Part shown: one piece after another, positions 9,012 through 17,258 of the stretch
Layout: each line of letters opens with the position of its first letter
Position numbering within the stretch: position 1 is the stretch's first letter
NCBI GenBank assembly: GCA_913031305.1
Contig: CAJWEF010000010.1
Span: 1 to 34,827 of the forward strand
Direction: 5' to 3'
Source of the DNA: an uncultured Acidiferrobacteraceae bacterium
GTDB taxonomy: Bacteria > Pseudomonadota > Gammaproteobacteria > Arenicellales > UBA868
DNA length: 34,827 nucleotides
The notes under the pieces: model-generated
What the model saw: only the letters and a program-made list of their open reading frames with translations
Databases searched by the model: none
Told to the model about the DNA's origin: nothing
Translations under genes and position numbers: made by a program

Positions 9012-12000
9012 TCATGACACCTTCTCACATCCAAAAGAATCAAGCAAACCGACGAGATTGTCCACAAGCATAGCCTGCCCATCATGTGCGGCACCCGGAT
9101 CACGTTCCCGAACGTATATCCCACACAGAACCGGCTCCAGAACAGGAAGTCCGTTCTCTTCCGGGTCCAGCACATGGATACGCCCTTTGTTTAGCCGCTC
9201 TCCTTGCGAAATCGATGCCTTCTGTAAGGCCGTGATACCGAGCCCACTTCCCAAGGCATAGACAAGGCCCTGCAATGCCGAAGATTGAAAAACAATATTT
9301 GCGCTTCGATCCATTTTTCTAAGCCCATCCAGCATGCGTTTGCGAAGCGGTGAGCCTTCTGGGTGGACCAATAAGGGAATCTGAGCGTCTTTACCCAAAT
9401 CGATATCATGCCGACCAACCCATACCGGTCGATCCACCCAGGCATGCACTGGATCGAGCTCGAGTGGTCCTGCACTCATGATCACTGCCACGTCTACCTC
9501 CCCCAGCGTCAGCCCCTCGATCAGGTGGTCGCTAGTGTCGCATAGGATATTAACTTTCAGATCAGGGTGCTCGCTCAGAAAGTTCATTGTGCATTCTTGA
9601 AATTCGTCGATCGCGGAAAAACTGGGCAATCCAACGCGCAATGTTACGTCATCTTTCTGACTGTCCTTAACGCTCATGGCTGTTTCATGTTGATCAAGGT
9701 AGGAGTGAAATTTTTCTTTTGGCAAAGGCCTGCTATAGAAGTACCCTTGAGCAATATGGCAGCCTAGCTCAGTCAACATATCTGCTTGCTCTGATGTCTC
9801 GACGCCCTCAGCAACGATTGATAGACCCAGGGACCGAGCGAGTTGCGCGACAGCACGAACGATTGCCCAGTTGTGTTTTTCGGTACCGCGCACAAAGGCC
9901 TGGTCAATCTTCAGGGTATCAAAAGGTAATTTCGTCAAATAAGCCAGGCTTGAATATCCCGTGCCAAAGTCATCGATTGCCAGACTCACTCCCAGACTCT
10001 TGAGCTGCTCTAATGTTTTGCGCGTCAAATCCAGATCTTCAGCCACAATAGATTCGGTCAACTCAAGCTCTAAATATTGCGGCTCAAGCTCCGTCTCCTG
10101 GAGCACACTTCGCACTTTCTCGATAAAATCACGGCCGCGAAACTGGACTACCGATACATTAACTGAGACTACAAATGGCGGGTGCCCAGCCTCTTGCCAC
10201 TGTTTCGCCTGGGAGCAGGCATGATGCAAAACCCAGTCCCCTATCGGAACAATGAGTCCAGTCTCTTCAGCGACAGGAATAAACTCCAGTGGTGAGATCA
10301 GACCCTGCTTGGGATGAATCCAGCGAATCAATGCTTCGCACCCATGCAAACGTCCTGACTGAAACTCAATCTGCGGCTGATAATGAAGTATTAACTGACC
10401 CTCCTCAATTGCACTGCGTAGATCATTCTCGATCCTGATGTAATCAGAGGAGAACTTCCGTCGAGTAGACTGCCAGTCAAAAAATCGGAATGTGTCGCCC
10501 CCCTGGGTCGCGGCAAACTGCGCCGCCAATCGAGATTTGCTAACCAGGTCTTGAATATCGGTGCCATTTTCTGGAAACAAAACAATACCGCCGCTCAGGG
10601 TAAAGCTAATCTTCTGGCTCTTACCGTCTTCTGAGCTAAAGTGAAAAGGCGGCTTCATTGCCTCTTTCAAGACTTTCACGATTGAATTGGCCTTAGTATT
10701 TGCGTCATCCGCATCGTCGATCAGCAAGAACTCATTACCACCTGCCCTGCCAATTACGGTATTGACATCAACAACACCGCGTAGACGTTGTCCTACTTGC
10801 TTGAGGAGTCGATCACCGACCGTCTGACCGAAAATTTCATTGGCCATGCCGAAACGGTCTATCTGAATACGCATCCCGACGGCGTGTCTTCCAGATGCTG
10901 TGAGCGTCGGAATGACTTTTCCAACGATCGCCATCGTCGACTCCAGGGTTGGCAATCCGGTCACCGCATCGTAATTTCGGAGGCGCATGGCCTCTTTACG
11001 TTCCTCGGTAACATCAGTGTGTATCAGAGCAGTGCCCTTTCTTAGCGGGTTTGACCGTATCTCGATGATCCGGCCATCAGCCAAAGAAAGATCGCTCTTT
11101 TGTTCTGTTTTTGCAGAAAACTTTTCTATGATCCCATCCCCACGGGCGCCGGCCTCTGTAAGAAATCGACCCAGCGATGCGACCGAAGTACCACGACGAG
11201 TCAACTCTTCTGGAAAGTCATACATTGTTTGATGAAATTTATTAGCATGGATCAGTCTGAGTTCATCATCGTATACAGCCACACCAACACCAAGATGATC
11301 CATTGCTTCAAGGCCCAGAATATCTTCTAGCCCTCGTATTTCTTGTTCTTGGTGCTGTTCATGGGCCCGCTCCTGGGTAACATCTGTGAAAACAGTAATA
11401 AACCCGCCTACGCCTTCGTCTACCGGCCTGCCAGAGACGTGGATAATGGTACCGTCCTTACGAGTGCGTTCAAATTCGTGCGGCTCAAACTTTTTGGCCA
11501 GGGCCAGTCTCTCGTTTACCTGAGCTTCAATATCCCCTTCGCCATACTCTCCCCGTCTGGCGTTAAACCGAAACATCTCTGCAAGAGTAGTTCCCGGTTC
11601 TCCAAAGGACTCAGGAAGTTCCAACAGATCAACAAACGCTTTGTTAGCGCTGAGCAATATAAGGTTACGATCAAAAACCGAGATTCCCTGGCGTATAAAG
11701 TCAAGAGACTTAAGGGAGAGTAGATTTTCAAGGCTAGAAATCTCACTCTCTTTTTCTCGAAGTGTCGCAAGCCGTTGCTCAGCGAGAGATAGTGCGATTT
11801 GACTTTGGCCTTGTGCTTCTTCGAGCTTGTCTTCTGATGCTTTCTCCTGTGTTACATCTTTTACTGATTCAACAGCACCTATAACTAACCCCTTAGGGCT
11901 CTTGAGGAGCTGGGCTGACCTGGCAAGATGAACGCCACCTCGGAGATTTGGATGATACGATGCTGCAACTATTGCGCCACTTTCAAGCTTCTCTACAAAT

Positions 12001-12974
12001 AGGTATTCCCTCCGCATCTGCTCATCCCACTCCAGCATAAGGTCGATCAGGATTTTTCGACGTTCGCCGTAAAACGGCAATGCATATTCATAGTTACTCT
12101 TACCGATCATGTCATCTGCCCGAATCTGTGTGAGGTTTTCCATAGCGGAATTCCAGAAGATCACAGTGCCATCTGTATCGATGGCCATGGTGGGATCCAT
12201 GAACTCCATCACTCCAACCAGTGCAGTGTAGGTCTCCGCAGTTTGTCTATTGATACGCAACTGGTAACGCCAGTACAACAGCGAAGCCACAACTCCGCCC
12301 AGCAAAAGCAACAACCCAGCAAACAGGCCCCGCATGGACACTAGGAGCGTTCTGTCATAACTGACTATCGACCGGGCCTGTGCCTGATTTGCGGCTATCG
12401 CGATCTCGTGGAGGATGGCTTGATAGGGGGTTAGTTGCCTGGATATCCGCGCATAGAACGCTGGGTCATAAGTAAACCCAGGTGTGCCCGCTATGCTTAG
12501 TATCTCAGCTTCAATAGCGTCTAGGTCGGTTGCGAGATCAAGATGCACATTCGCATGCTGCGGCAATTCGGCGAAGACAAAATCCTCGTAACCTGATAAT
12601 TGCTCTACATACTCCCAGAAACGGTAGAATTTTTGTGTCAGCCTCTTGGAGGACTCCCGCGTCTGACTGACTTCTTGCTCAACATCTTCAGTTTGGTCAA
12701 TGTCAGTCGAACTGCTATCGGGGTCAGTTGCCAATAACTGGTGCTGGGACAGTTCTCCCAGCAGGCTCTTAAGTTGATAGTCGAGCTGAGACGCTTTCCA
12801 TAAGTTAGCACCCCTGGCTTCCACCATTTCGTCAGTAAAATCTGAGAGCACACCCTCTACATATCGAAATGAGAAAAAAATACCTGCCACAACAATTGCT
12901 ATCGCCACCGCGACAGAGGCCCAAACGGGGCCGCTCCAGCGGTTCGGACTGTACACTGATAGATTGCGATCCAT
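9012..12974 (-). CDS. Membrane TM-PAS-PAS-PAS-GGDEF(degenerate)-EAL protein with C-terminal LysR substrate-binding-like domain
   Basis: 1320 aa; two TMs; PAS-like segments; 'GRAGGNEFLLI' in place of GG[DE]EF; EAL signature residues 'EALIRW', 'VSVNVSVVQF', 'ELELTES', 'AIDDFGTGYSSL', 'DTLKIDQAFV', 'IVAEGVET', 'HIAQGY'; C-terminal ~210 aa (about 9012-9650) 'VTLRVGLPSFSAIDEFQECTMNFLSEHPDLKVNI...EGLTLGEVDVAVI...SSALQGLVYALGSGLGITAL' matches LysR_substrate topology. Confidence 0.93.
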   Translation of the reverse strand: MDRNLSVYSPNRWSGPVWASVAVAIAIVVAGIFFSFRYVEGVLSDFTDEMVEARGANLWKASQLDYQLKSLLGELSQHQLLATDPDSSSTDIDQTEDVEQEVSQTRESSKRLTQKFYRFWEYVEQLSGYEDFVFAELPQHANVHLDLATDLDAIEAEILSIAGTPGFTYDPAFYARISRQLTPYQAILHEIAIAANQAQARSIVSYDRTLLVSMRGLFAGLLLLLGGVVASLLYWRYQLRINRQTAETYTALVGVMEFMDPTMAIDTDGTVIFWNSAMENLTQIRADDMIGKSNYEYALPFYGERRKILIDLMLEWDEQMRREYLFVEKLESGAIVAASYHPNLRGGVHLARSAQLLKSPKGLVIGAVESVKDVTQEKASEDKLEEAQGQSQIALSLAEQRLATLREKESEISSLENLLSLKSLDFIRQGISVFDRNLILLSANKAFVDLLELPESFGEPGTTLAEMFRFNARRGEYGEGDIEAQVNERLALAKKFEPHEFERTRKDGTIIHVSGRPVDEGVGGFITVFTDVTQERAHEQHQEQEIRGLEDILGLEAMDHLGVGVAVYDDELRLIHANKFHQTMYDFPEELTRRGTSVASLGRFLTEAGARGDGIIEKFSAKTEQKSDLSLADGRIIEIRSNPLRKGTALIHTDVTEERKEAMRLRNYDAVTGLPTLESTMAIVGKVIPTLTASGRHAVGMRIQIDRFGMANEIFGQTVGDRLLKQVGQRLRGVVDVNTVIGRAGGNEFLLIDDADDANTKANSIVKVLKEAMKPPFHFSSEDGKSQKISFTLSGGIVLFPENGTDIQDLVSKSRLAAQFAATQGGDTFRFFDWQSTRRKFSSDYIRIENDLRSAIEEGQLILHYQPQIEFQSGRLHGCEALIRWIHPKQGLISPLEFIPVAEETGLIVPIGDWVLHHACSQAKQWQEAGHPPFVVSVNVSVVQFRGRDFIEKVRSVLQETELEPQYLELELTESIVAEDLDLTRKTLEQLKSLGVSLAIDDFGTGYSSLAYLTKLPFDTLKIDQAFVRGTEKHNWAIVRAVAQLARSLGLSIVAEGVETSEQADMLTELGCHIAQGYFYSRPLPKEKFHSYLDQHETAMSVKDSQKDDVTLRVGLPSFSAIDEFQECTMNFLSEHPDLKVNILCDTSDHLIEGLTLGEVDVAVIMSAGPLELDPVHAWVDRPVWVGRHDIDLGKDAQIPLLVHPEGSPLRKRMLDGLRKMDRSANIVFQSSALQGLVYALGSGLGITALQKASISQGERLNKGRIHVLDPEENGLPVLEPVLCGIYVRERDPGAAHDGQAMLVDNLVGLLDSFGCEKVS

Positions 12975-13270
12975 ATTTTCTGAAAGTCACGTGGCGTCGA
13001 ACTGGCTAGGAAAAATTAACGGAATTCTCTATTTAAGTCAAAATTATCTCTTTTAGTGTTTTATTGCCTCTCACCGTAACAATCTTCCTATCACGACCAC
13101 TGCTGAAGTAGCAGTTATTTCGAAGAATCTGACTCTTTTTATCAATCAATATCTTACGGATACCTATCAAGAAGAATTCTGCCAGGCGTCCAGCAGCTCT
13201 TTTTCGAGCCCCTTAAAGTGACAATCTCACAGACGGAAGAAATACAGCGGTACCGGCTGAGCCGGCCAGA

Positions 13271-14908
13271 TCAACAAACGACGCAATTACGACCCGCCGC
13301 CTTGGCACGGTAGAGGCAGGCGTCTGCCGCTTGTATCAGATCCCCAGGCGTGCTCTTTTCGTTGGCAACCACGCTTGCCACGCCAATGCTTACCGTCACC
13401 TGGGTCGAGCCATCGGGAGCTCCTGCGTGTTCAAGACTCTCATTCTCGATAGCCTCGCGCAATCGCTCCGCTAATGCCTGTGCCGCGCCCGGGCCCGTAT
13501 CCGGTAACAGCAACACAAACTCTTCGCCACCATACCGCGCTACGAAATCCTCGTATCCTTTCGCATTATTGCGAAGAATAGATGCCACGCGTTTAAGGCA
13601 GGCATCCCCTGCAAGATGCCCGTAGGTATCATTGTATGGTTTAAAAAAGTCGATATCGATAAGCAGAAGCGCACAGGTTCCATCCTTCTTTTCTACAAGC
13701 TGGCGCCACTCCTGTTCGGATCGAACCTGAAACTCACGCCGGTTCGCAATCTGGGTCAGGCCATCAAATTTAGCATGTTGCTCCATCGATATGGTCTTGC
13801 GTCGATCTGTGACCAGCTTGTCGAAACGCGCCGTGAGGACACCGACGCTACGATCCATTGGAAGGTACTCTGCTGCGCCGCTTTGCAGGGCCCGCATCTC
13901 GGCCTCATCAGATCCTTTCCTGGAGGCTACGATCCGGGTGACACCCTTCGACACGGCAGTATCTGACAACAGATTAAAGTCCGATTCACTCGCGAACTCA
14001 TGCTCTATCAACAGAAAATCCACAGACTCATCTTCTGTCAAGAGTTTGTGGTATTGCGCTGAATCCGAGAAATGCAGTACCTCACAAGAGTTGCGAATGA
14101 TCTTTATCAGAGGCCAGAGGTTCTCGATAGAGCCAAACACCAGAACGATCGGTCTGGGTTGGAAAACACATACATCATCGTTGACAAAAAAACTACGAGA
14201 ACCGCTTAGAAAATGATACAACCCCTCCTCAGTAGGCAGGCCCAGCAACAGGTTGCCGTTCGAGCGATGTTTGATAATCGGAATGCGTCGGTTAAGCTCC
14301 TCACTCGTTTCCCACTCTTTTTGCCACTCGTCAAATTTCTCAGACGCTGGCCCCAGTGTCTGCCAGAACTGCCACACGGGCAGGGTCGAATTGGCGTTTT
14401 CATCGCGCCCGTTCTTTTCAGAAGAATTCTCGCCATTCTCTGATCCAAGCGGTTTGAGAATATCAGACAAACCCGCCCTCTCAATCACAGCCTGAAGCGC
14501 TTGCGCATCAGCAATATTCTCGCCCTCCACCCACAAAGCTCGGTAAAGCGCAACCCGGACCGGCACCTGTTGCTCAATGGGTAACCGGTCAAGCGCATGA
14601 AGTAGCCGGGTGGCCATTTCACTACCCGGACGGGTTGGCGGAAGATTGACGGGAACATCGGGAGCCCGGTGATGAATTGAGAATACTTCGTTGGCCAGCA
14701 AGCTTTGATCCTCCATTGAAAACATGGATGACGATAGCTCAGGCGCATGAACGATCAAGCGCCATTCAATTCGATCAAGCAGGTTCCAGGCTAGGAGGCG
14801 CTCATGGAGCGCAAAACAAAAGGGGCAATTCAGATCGCCGTAGGCAATGAACTCTCCCGGGTCCATGGCCTGAAGATCCTGAATCGAATTTTGTACTGGG
14901 TCACTCAC
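13271..14908 (-). CDS. DsbA-like thioredoxin domain / receiver-like domain / GGDEF fusion protein
   Basis: 545 aa; N-terminal 'GEFIAYGDLNCPFCFALHERLLAWNLLDRIEWRLIVHAPELSS' (CxxC, DsbA/FrnE/HCCA-isomerase-like); middle 'RPIVLVFGSIENLWPLIKIIRNSCEVLHFSDSAQYHKLL...ALQSGAAEYLPMD' receiver-like; C-terminal 'FDGLTQIANRREF...YGHLAGDACLKRVASILR...VARYGGEEFVLLLPDTG...ACLYRAKAAGRNCV'. Confidence 0.9.
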   Translation of the reverse strand: MSDPVQNSIQDLQAMDPGEFIAYGDLNCPFCFALHERLLAWNLLDRIEWRLIVHAPELSSSMFSMEDQSLLANEVFSIHHRAPDVPVNLPPTRPGSEMATRLLHALDRLPIEQQVPVRVALYRALWVEGENIADAQALQAVIERAGLSDILKPLGSENGENSSEKNGRDENANSTLPVWQFWQTLGPASEKFDEWQKEWETSEELNRRIPIIKHRSNGNLLLGLPTEEGLYHFLSGSRSFFVNDDVCVFQPRPIVLVFGSIENLWPLIKIIRNSCEVLHFSDSAQYHKLLTEDESVDFLLIEHEFASESDFNLLSDTAVSKGVTRIVASRKGSDEAEMRALQSGAAEYLPMDRSVGVLTARFDKLVTDRRKTISMEQHAKFDGLTQIANRREFQVRSEQEWRQLVEKKDGTCALLLIDIDFFKPYNDTYGHLAGDACLKRVASILRNNAKGYEDFVARYGGEEFVLLLPDTGPGAAQALAERLREAIENESLEHAGAPDGSTQVTVSIGVASVVANEKSTPGDLIQAADACLYRAKAAGRNCVVC

Positions 14909-14949
14909 TATGCTATTGCCTGTTAGCCATTCTGCTGCGGTGAGGCGAA

Positions 14950-15435
14950 TTACTCTTTTTCACGGTCCTGCCGCCGCCGCTCCAGGCCAACTGCGGCCGG
15001 GGGTAATTGTTTGGCATCCTCGGGCAGGCTGTCGACGATCGACGCCATAACGACCCATGATCGGATGGGCTCACGGTAGTGACGAGGTAAGGCGGCCCAG
15101 GCACGGGCAAGAGCGATTGCCTCTACCGGCAGATCATCAACAGAGTCCCACTGCTCTGTCTTATGTCGAGGTCCAGTGCCGCTGGCAAGCCAATCCGGAT
15201 TGACGTTAAGCCAGTCGGCAACACGTTCAAGGCGGTGGCGCCTGGGGAAAGCTTCGCCCTCAAGATACTTACGTGCCGTAGTCAGACTCTTGGCCTGCGC
15301 CTCGCGACGCAGGGGCTCAATCTCTACCGGTAGTCGTGACCAGCTGCCCTCGCGTGAACTATGGCCTGCATCACACATCGCTTCAATCAGCCTTTGTGCA
15401 AACTCCTGATAGGGTGCCTCAGTTTTTTGATTCAT
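14950..15435 (-). CDS. XRE-family / phage-repressor-like helix-turn-helix regulator
   Basis: 'AQAKSLTTARKYLEGEAFPRRHRLERVADWLNVNPDWLASGTGP' is typical of CI/XRE proteins; ATG at 15435 (MNQKTEAPYQEF). The supplied ORF extends to a GTG at 15474. Confidence 0.75.
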   Translation of the reverse strand: MNQKTEAPYQEFAQRLIEAMCDAGHSSREGSWSRLPVEIEPLRREAQAKSLTTARKYLEGEAFPRRHRLERVADWLNVNPDWLASGTGPRHKTEQWDSVDDLPVEAIALARAWAALPRHYREPIRSWVVMASIVDSLPEDAKQLPPAAVGLERRRQDREKE

Positions 15436-15493
15436 AACATGACACCGTGATCTCGTCACACCACCTGGGCACACTACCTGGGAGTCAGACTAC

Positions 15494-15870
15494 TTAATCC
15501 TGCTGTTGATTAACCCGCGCGATCAGCGTGGCCCCGCGTTTTTTGAACAGATCTACTAAGTATGGAATCACGCGCGAGCGCCCTTCTGCCTTGGCGAAAT
15601 AAAGAGCACGGTCTGCATTTTTGAGTAATTTGTCGAGTGTTTCCCGGTCAGGACCAAACCCCGCAATTCCAGCGCTGAATGTAATATTAACCGATTCGGT
15701 CTTGGGAGTTTAAAGTTGCCTATCCCACACCAAATCCAGTACTCCCTGGAACTCGTCTGTCGCCGTTCCCGCGCTCCCGGAATAATCGACAATACAGAAT
15801 TCTTCGCCCCCTATGCGGGTAAATATGGTTTTCTCGGAGAGTCGATCACAAAGCAACCTATCGTCTCTTA
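15494..15870 (-). pseudogene. Decayed GGDEF (diguanylate cyclase) gene, 5'-truncated and frameshifted
   Basis: Minus strand: 'DDRLLCDRLSEKTIFTRIGGEEFCIVDYSGSAGTATDEFQGVLDLVWDRQL*', then in another frame 'KTESVNITFSAGIAGFGPDRETLDKLLKNADRALYFAKAEGRSRVIPYLVDLFKKRGATLIARVNQQQD*'. Together these cover the GGEEF motif and C-terminal half of a GGDEF domain; the frame breaks near 15710. Confidence 0.8.
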
Positions 15871-15925
15871 TTATTTATGGCACTAGGCTGGATCGGATGA
15901 AGACTGCATCAAAACTTGGTGTTTA

Positions 15926-16966
15926 CTACGCGGCCTGAGTTACCTGATAGCGATCCAGATTTACTTCAAATTCGTGCAGACGTTTCCAGATGGAGCGTAA
16001 TTCTGTGATGGTTGTCCAGTTATGCAAGAACAATGAAAAACTCCCGTGTACCTTAGCGAAGGCATTGGACACCTGAACCATTACACCCAGCGTTAACATG
16101 CCGGTAAAAAGACCCGGACCCATCACGATATAAGGCATTATTGACATAAATTGGTCGTAGGAAGTCGCCCAGGCATCGAAGTAGGTGTAGTGAAAGTAGA
16201 GCCGGTGGTAATTGCGCCGGATGTCTACAAAGAATCCGTGCAGTTTCCCCATATCGGCATGGTTGACCTTATCGTCTTCACCCAGAACCAGGTCTTTGCG
16301 AAAAGCGGCTTCGACTTTCTGGTTGTTGTATTCCAACCCTGGCAACTTCCAGCCCACCAACCAGGAAACAAACAGCCCACCAAGCGAGATTACCAAAGCC
16401 GCCCACACCAGCGAGCCTTCGATATCGCGAAGTATCGGCACATCAACCTTCTCCGATAATTCATGCAGTACCGGTATAAATGCGATCAAAGTCATAACAG
16501 CACGTACGATCTGAAGGCCCAGCGACTCCACAATCCGGGCAAAACGATTGCAGTCTTCCTGAATACGCTGCGAGGCCCCTTCGATCTCGTACTCAACTGC
16601 ACGCCAGCGCGGAACATAGTTAAAGGTAATGGCTTCGCGCCAGCGCAGGCCATAGATCCGGGTGAACCACCCCGTAAAGATGGCAAGAAGCACGTATGGA
16701 AATGCAATCACAACAAACGATGGCGTTCCTTCAAAACCCGAACTCACGTAACCGATCGAAGTCAGCTCCCCAAAGAATTGATCAATGCCTTTTTCTGGCT
16801 CGTCAGAGAAACTGGCGGCATTTTGCAATAAATCATAGAAACGGCCATACCACTCGTTAAGCGCGACTGTCATTTGTACCTGCAGCCAAAGCGACGATAT
16901 CAGCAGTGCCCCACCGCCATAGGCCCATAGCGCCCACTGCCGGGCCTTGTAAAACGCCTTGATCAT
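15926..16966 (-). CDS. SbmA/BacA-like peptide transporter (membrane domain only)
   Basis: 346 aa; 'ALNEWYGRFYDLLQNA', 'EGASQRIQEDCNRFARIVESLGLQIVRAVMTLIAFIPVLHELS', 'KLPGLEYNNQKVEAAFRKDLVLGEDD', 'RRNYHRLYFHYTYFD' closely resemble recalled E. coli SbmA motifs. Confidence 0.88.
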   Translation of the reverse strand: MIKAFYKARQWALWAYGGGALLISSLWLQVQMTVALNEWYGRFYDLLQNAASFSDEPEKGIDQFFGELTSIGYVSSGFEGTPSFVVIAFPYVLLAIFTGWFTRIYGLRWREAITFNYVPRWRAVEYEIEGASQRIQEDCNRFARIVESLGLQIVRAVMTLIAFIPVLHELSEKVDVPILRDIEGSLVWAALVISLGGLFVSWLVGWKLPGLEYNNQKVEAAFRKDLVLGEDDKVNHADMGKLHGFFVDIRRNYHRLYFHYTYFDAWATSYDQFMSIMPYIVMGPGLFTGMLTLGVMVQVSNAFAKVHGSFSLFLHNWTTITELRSIWKRLHEFEVNLDRYQVTQAA

Positions 16967-17158
16967 TTATTCAGTTCTCCGGGCCAGTTTTTCTTTAGAT
17001 GCCAGTTATTAGGGGGGCTACAACTCCCCTGCTCTTTGTTCATGTGACGAGAGGTCGAACCTCGCGGGTGCTCGGGATGCCGAGCCACGACCTTTTTACC
17101 ATACAGGACTGGTTTTTATGATTAAATTTAATTTAGACTTTTCCCCTGAAGTTTTGTT

Positions 17159-17237
17159 GGGTCGTTACCCGGTATGCGGGACACCCCAGCAAAGAGGCTT
17201 TGCACCATGAAAACACGGGTTGCGGTTTTCATGGTGC
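17159..17237 (+). promoter_or_regulatory. Hairpin-rich leader immediately upstream of the GMC oxidoreductase
   Basis: GGGT-CGTT-ACCC (17159-17170); GCAAAG-AGG-CTTTGC (17189-17203); GCACCATGAAAAC-N10-GTTTTCATGGTGC (17202-17237, 13-bp perfect stem), ending about 21 nt before GTG 17259. Confidence 0.5.
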
Positions 17238-17258
17238 CATGATCATCAACTAAACACT

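Noticed and set aside
15463-15482. Short direct repeat ACCTGGG...ACCTGGG upstream of the XRE gene as an operator
   Set aside because: Only 7 bp, two copies, no symmetry typical of XRE operators; too weak to call.
15568-15792. 74-aa ORF in the 15.5-15.9 kb gap
   Set aside because: Other frames of the same strand give clear GGDEF-domain sequence, so this ORF is an off-frame artefact of a pseudogene.
17048-17066. tRNA T-arm-like sequence on the minus strand (CGAGG-TTCGACC-TCTCG)
   Set aside because: Adjacent sequence does not fold into acceptor, D or 7-nt-loop anticodon arms; kept only as part of the hairpin-rich region.
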